Positions 60,851 to 64,000 of a stretch of 64,000 nt of DNA are shown here, piece after piece. A model generated the notes under the pieces. It was not told where the DNA came from. It made no database searches and saw only the letters and a program-made list of their open reading frames with translations. The DNA lies in the NCBI RefSeq assembly GCF_004193775.1, contig NC_041016.1, forward strand, positions 48,174,767 to 48,238,766, written 5' to 3'. The translations under genes and the position numbers were made by a program. Each line of letters begins with the position of its first letter. The first letter of the stretch is position 1. This DNA comes from Glycine soja. Taxonomy: Eukaryota > Streptophyta > Magnoliopsida > Fabales > Fabaceae.

Positions 60851-63598
60851 GAATGGAAGAGAGTAATAAATATCTCAAACGTATAACATGCTATAATTAA
60901 ATAATTACTCGTACTCAATCTCTAGACCCATTTAATGCATGTATATCCCTTTTTTTTTTACACAATGCATGCATATCCTATTCAATACGGGTACTTTTTT
61001 GCAAATACTGAGTCCTATTGCCACCTCAAATAAAATTGCATGACAGCATCATCTTTGAGTGTTATTGTTTGCATTTAACCACATTGGAACTTGCAACCAA
61101 AAGCCCAGTCGTGAATGCCGCAGTTATAGACCCGTTGAATATGCATAAGAAATACTCCTTCTTGACAAATCTCATAATAAATAGAGCAAACAAACAAAAC
61201 TAAATTAGAGTCGTGTGGGAAATTTCTACTCTTCAACATAATTATAGGCCTTCTAGAAAATTTGAGTAGAATTTTTTCATTTGGTAAGCATGATTTAAAG
61301 CTTTCCCAAGCGGTGAAAGGTTGTAAAATGGGCTATATGCCTTAATGCGGGTTGCGATTTAGAAGAGGTCCAAATTTTTACTAAGCACACCCCTTCCCCT
61401 TTTATATTATTATTACAAATATACCCTTTTAAACCGTATTTTCACGCTCCTTATTTTGCTATTCTTTAAAATCTTACTTTCAACCCCCTTTTACATGATT
61501 TTTTTTCTATAATACTTGGGTAGAGCCAACAAAGTCTTGGAAAATACTAGTAGAGAACCACTGGAGGATTAGAGAATACTAAAGTGACGTCTATAAATAT
61601 TTTTCAAAAGAATACTTAGGTGAAGCAAGGAAAGACATTTTGGAAAAAAAAAAATACTTGGGGGATTCAATAGAGACTTGGAGAATACTAGTTGTAAGAG
61701 CTTGTGATGGTTTCAGAAGAAAGAATACTACAATTGGTGCATGTGTTAGTGAAAATTTTATAAGTGTAGGAATTGAACATTGATGTCCTAAGATTATGGG
61801 TGAACTAGTATAATTTATGTGTGTGTTTTATCCTTCTTTATTATTTTTTATTTGTTGCTTATTCGATTTCTATTTTAGAAAACCATATTTTACAAAGGTA
61901 TATCATTGATATAACTCAAAATAAGATTTTGCAAAACAAGTTTCAAAGATCAAAAGCAACAACTACTTTTCTTGAGAAAAGATAAAATCAGTATCTACAT
62001 TAGTTAGAGTATGAACTTTTAGAAGTAGTTTTAGAAGTCAGATTTTATTATATAATCATTTTCATCCAAAGACTATAGAGAAGGATAAGTTCCACTCCGA
62101 ACAAAGCTTATGAAATTAATCCAAACTAATAGCTTGAGAATTTTTCTTTTATAAATTGTGTGTTCTTTTGTAAAGAAAATCATAGTCAGTCAAGTGTCAT
62201 TATTTAATCTCTTCTACTGATCTTTTGATCCACTTCATTGATTATTTATCTTTGGTCAGGACTTGGTATCTTCTTTGCGTTCCTTTCTTATGAAATTATT
62301 CAAGTATATTGGAGAACTTTCAACTTTAGAATTAATGCTTCCAATCACTAATACATGTCTTCTAACTCGTAAGGTCTGGTGTGTGCTTCTAAGTAATGCA
62401 GACACGTCTGTTTTTACTAATCTTTGTTTCAGCTTCTATGATCCCTTAGTTATGTGTAGCTTTTGATCTTTATTCCTTGATTAAAACTACCCCAAACATC
62501 ATGCTTTTAATCATATGCAACTTTTGATATCTACACTTTAATATGGGAAGCATGAGTGCCTGGTATCTACACTTTAACATGGGAAGCATGAGTGCCTTCG
62601 TAGCTTTTGAACAATTCTCCTTCTCATATAGTCCTGCTTCTGAACATGCAGAATCTATGTGTGAAAAGCTTCAATTGTAGACCTATATTTCACACCTTTT
62701 TCATGCTTTTGAATTTTAGTCTTATCTAATTAAGAATACTCAAAGCAATCATTAGTAACTAAATAACTTAAGGTTTGCTTCTTGATGATTTGACATTATT
62801 AAAACTCTAGCTTCTGGAGGAACTTTTTCTCAACAAGTAATTAGTACCCATGATAATTTTTTTAATAAATGTGGCATCTCTAGTAACTTTTGTAATCCAA
62901 TAACAATCTTAATAAGCAAAATTACTTTTGTCTATGTTCTTGACTATACAAATATTTTCCAAAACATAATTTTAGGTGTGTATAACAGAGAAGAGAGTCC
63001 AATAAATAGAAGGAAACTCTAACTCAATGATTAAACTGACAGCCTTATAAATAGTTGCATTATCAATCAATTTACACCAAATCTGAGGCTCCAACCTTTA
63101 TAATTATATCTCTCATTTGTTTGACAATGAATTCTTTATCTTTTACCTCGTTAGAACACTTTATAGCCTTCAAAAGCATGAATTCACTCTCTAAAACATC
63201 CATGAAATTTTCTTAATAGAGATTAGTAATTGATAAAAATTGTTGAATTGCGCACGATAAACCTAAACAACCTAACCTAATTACAAGTTACATAAAATTA
63301 TTCGTAAAATAGCTAAAATGCTAAATTGAAAGCAAGAAAGAAAGAAAAAAAAAATAACAAAGACAAAGATATTAACAGAAATCAGTTTGATGTATATATA
63401 TCATTTGTGATTCATGTACAACAGTAAACCTGTGTCACGAAAACTACACTCAATGCACACCCAAAATTGAAAACTATGGTCACAAACTATCCTCTATATC
63501 ATGTATATGTATATATATATATATATATCTTCCAATGTCTATAAAACTCCATCCAAAACACAAACCGAATAATGAACGCAGAATTGCACGCTTATTAC
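60736..63598. other. Intergenic spacer before the AGC kinase gene
   Basis: AT-rich, with an (AT)n tract at 60799-60849 and a 35-bp direct duplication at about 62530-62598 (tatctacactttaa and gggaagcatgagtgcc twice). A shorter TA tract lies at about 63503-63528. No gene or element end is recognised. The part next to 63598 presumably holds the 3' UTR of the kinase gene. Confidence 0.5.
60799..60849. repeat. (AT)n microsatellite
   Basis: Uninterrupted AT dinucleotides, about 25 repeats. Confidence 0.93.
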
Positions 63599-64000
63599 CT
63601 ACCTAACCTTGTAATTATCATCAACAAAATGATAATAATTATTATTATTATTACTATAGTTTGAAAAGAAATTATATTTACCCCCTTTGGTCCTCACAAC
63701 ATGCCCTAGTCTCTTCCACCACCACCACCACCTCTTACTCTTGCAACTCACTTTTGACTTATTCCTTCTCATCAAACCCTTCAGCTCCGGTGGCCGATAA
63801 GTCCTAATCAAAGGCCACTTAATTCCATCAAAAAAACGGTGTCGTTTAATCTCAGTAGCACCCTTGGCGCATCCTAGCCTCTTCTTAGGGTCCTTCACCA
63901 ACAACTTCTCAATCAAATCCCTCGCCTCAGTCATCCCAGGCTCCTCTCGCTCCGCCACGTGGACAAACCTCACATCCTTGCTCGACGCTATCTTGCGCAG
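63599..64000 (-). CDS. AGC-family Ser/Thr protein kinase, C-terminal part (runs off the edge)
   Basis: Minus-strand frame open from the window edge at 64000 to TAG at 63599, about 133 codons. It holds the end of an AGC kinase catalytic domain, kinase subdomain [22 protein letters not shown], then the AGC-typical [20 protein letters not shown] and PPELKG. Catalytic residues lie outside the window. The plant-specific AGCVIII group (PINOID, WAG, OXI1 and relatives) fits best; which branch cannot be decided from this end. The tail is unusual: a basic stretch with five consecutive Trp (near 63710-63725) and an Asn/Tyr-rich end. No PDK1-docking FxxF ending is seen, as in some members. Confidence 0.85.
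   Translation of the reverse strand: MRKIASSKDVRFVHVAEREEPGMTEARDLIEKLLVKDPKKRLGCAKGATEIKRHRFFDGIKWPLIRTYRPPELKGLMRRNKSKVSCKSKRWWWWWKRLGHVVRTKGGKYNFFSNYSNNNNNYYHFVDDNYKVR

Noticed and set aside
1..64000. tRNA, rRNA or microRNA genes
   Set aside because: None was recognised by eye. A covariance-model scan would be needed to exclude small ones.

Overview
The window is AT-rich plant nuclear DNA, most likely a legume and probably Glycine. Evidence: GT-AG introns; genes of the LRR receptor kinase, AGC kinase, tau-class glutathione transferase (GSTU) and pentatricopeptide (PPR) families; MULE, CACTA, Copia and Stowaway-type transposons; long AT-rich spacers with (TA)n microsatellites. The genus is an inference from sequence style, not from a search.

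Layout. 1-3991: spacer, no gene seen. 4002-16189: a 12.2-kb two-gene Mutator-like element (MULE) with 243-bp terminal inverted repeats (TIRs; 2 mismatches) and a 10-bp direct repeat at both edges. Inside, a MuDR-type transposase gene (+, 5993-8795) and a plant mobile domain (PMD) gene (-, 12183-14438) converge on a 3-kb G/T-rich telomere-like repeat field holding nine near-identical 61-bp units. Each gene has a candidate long 5' UTR intron and is open apart from one lesion: a one-base frameshift in an A run in the transposase, and one in-frame TAG in the PMD gene. 16541-22376: a PPR pseudogene split by a degenerate Copia element (17201-21973, TSD GTTTC). 22385-24512: a second, LTR-less Copia remnant. 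25104-25480: one end of a CACTA-like element. 26038-33960: a GSTU pseudogene on the minus strand whose second exon is split by a 2.3-kb CACTA-type element (26204-28547, TSD AAG). 34740-36110: decayed LRR-type sequence. 38630-42416 (-): an intact 1,111-residue LRR receptor-like kinase, the only complete apparently functional host gene. 44693-60735: a Pack-MULE-like element that captured an OCTOPUS/DUF740 gene fragment, was hit by a Copia element (TSD TATTG), and was then tandemly duplicated with its flank (period about 7.8 kb). 63599-64000 (-): the 3' end of an AGC protein kinase gene running off the right edge.

How it fits together. The 12-kb MULE is the most interesting object. Its layout (two convergent genes between long GC-rich TIRs) parallels maize MuDR with mudrA and mudrB, but the second gene is a PMD protein. 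Most of the remaining sequence is a record of nested insertions, and their order can be read from target-site duplications (TSDs) and shared indels.
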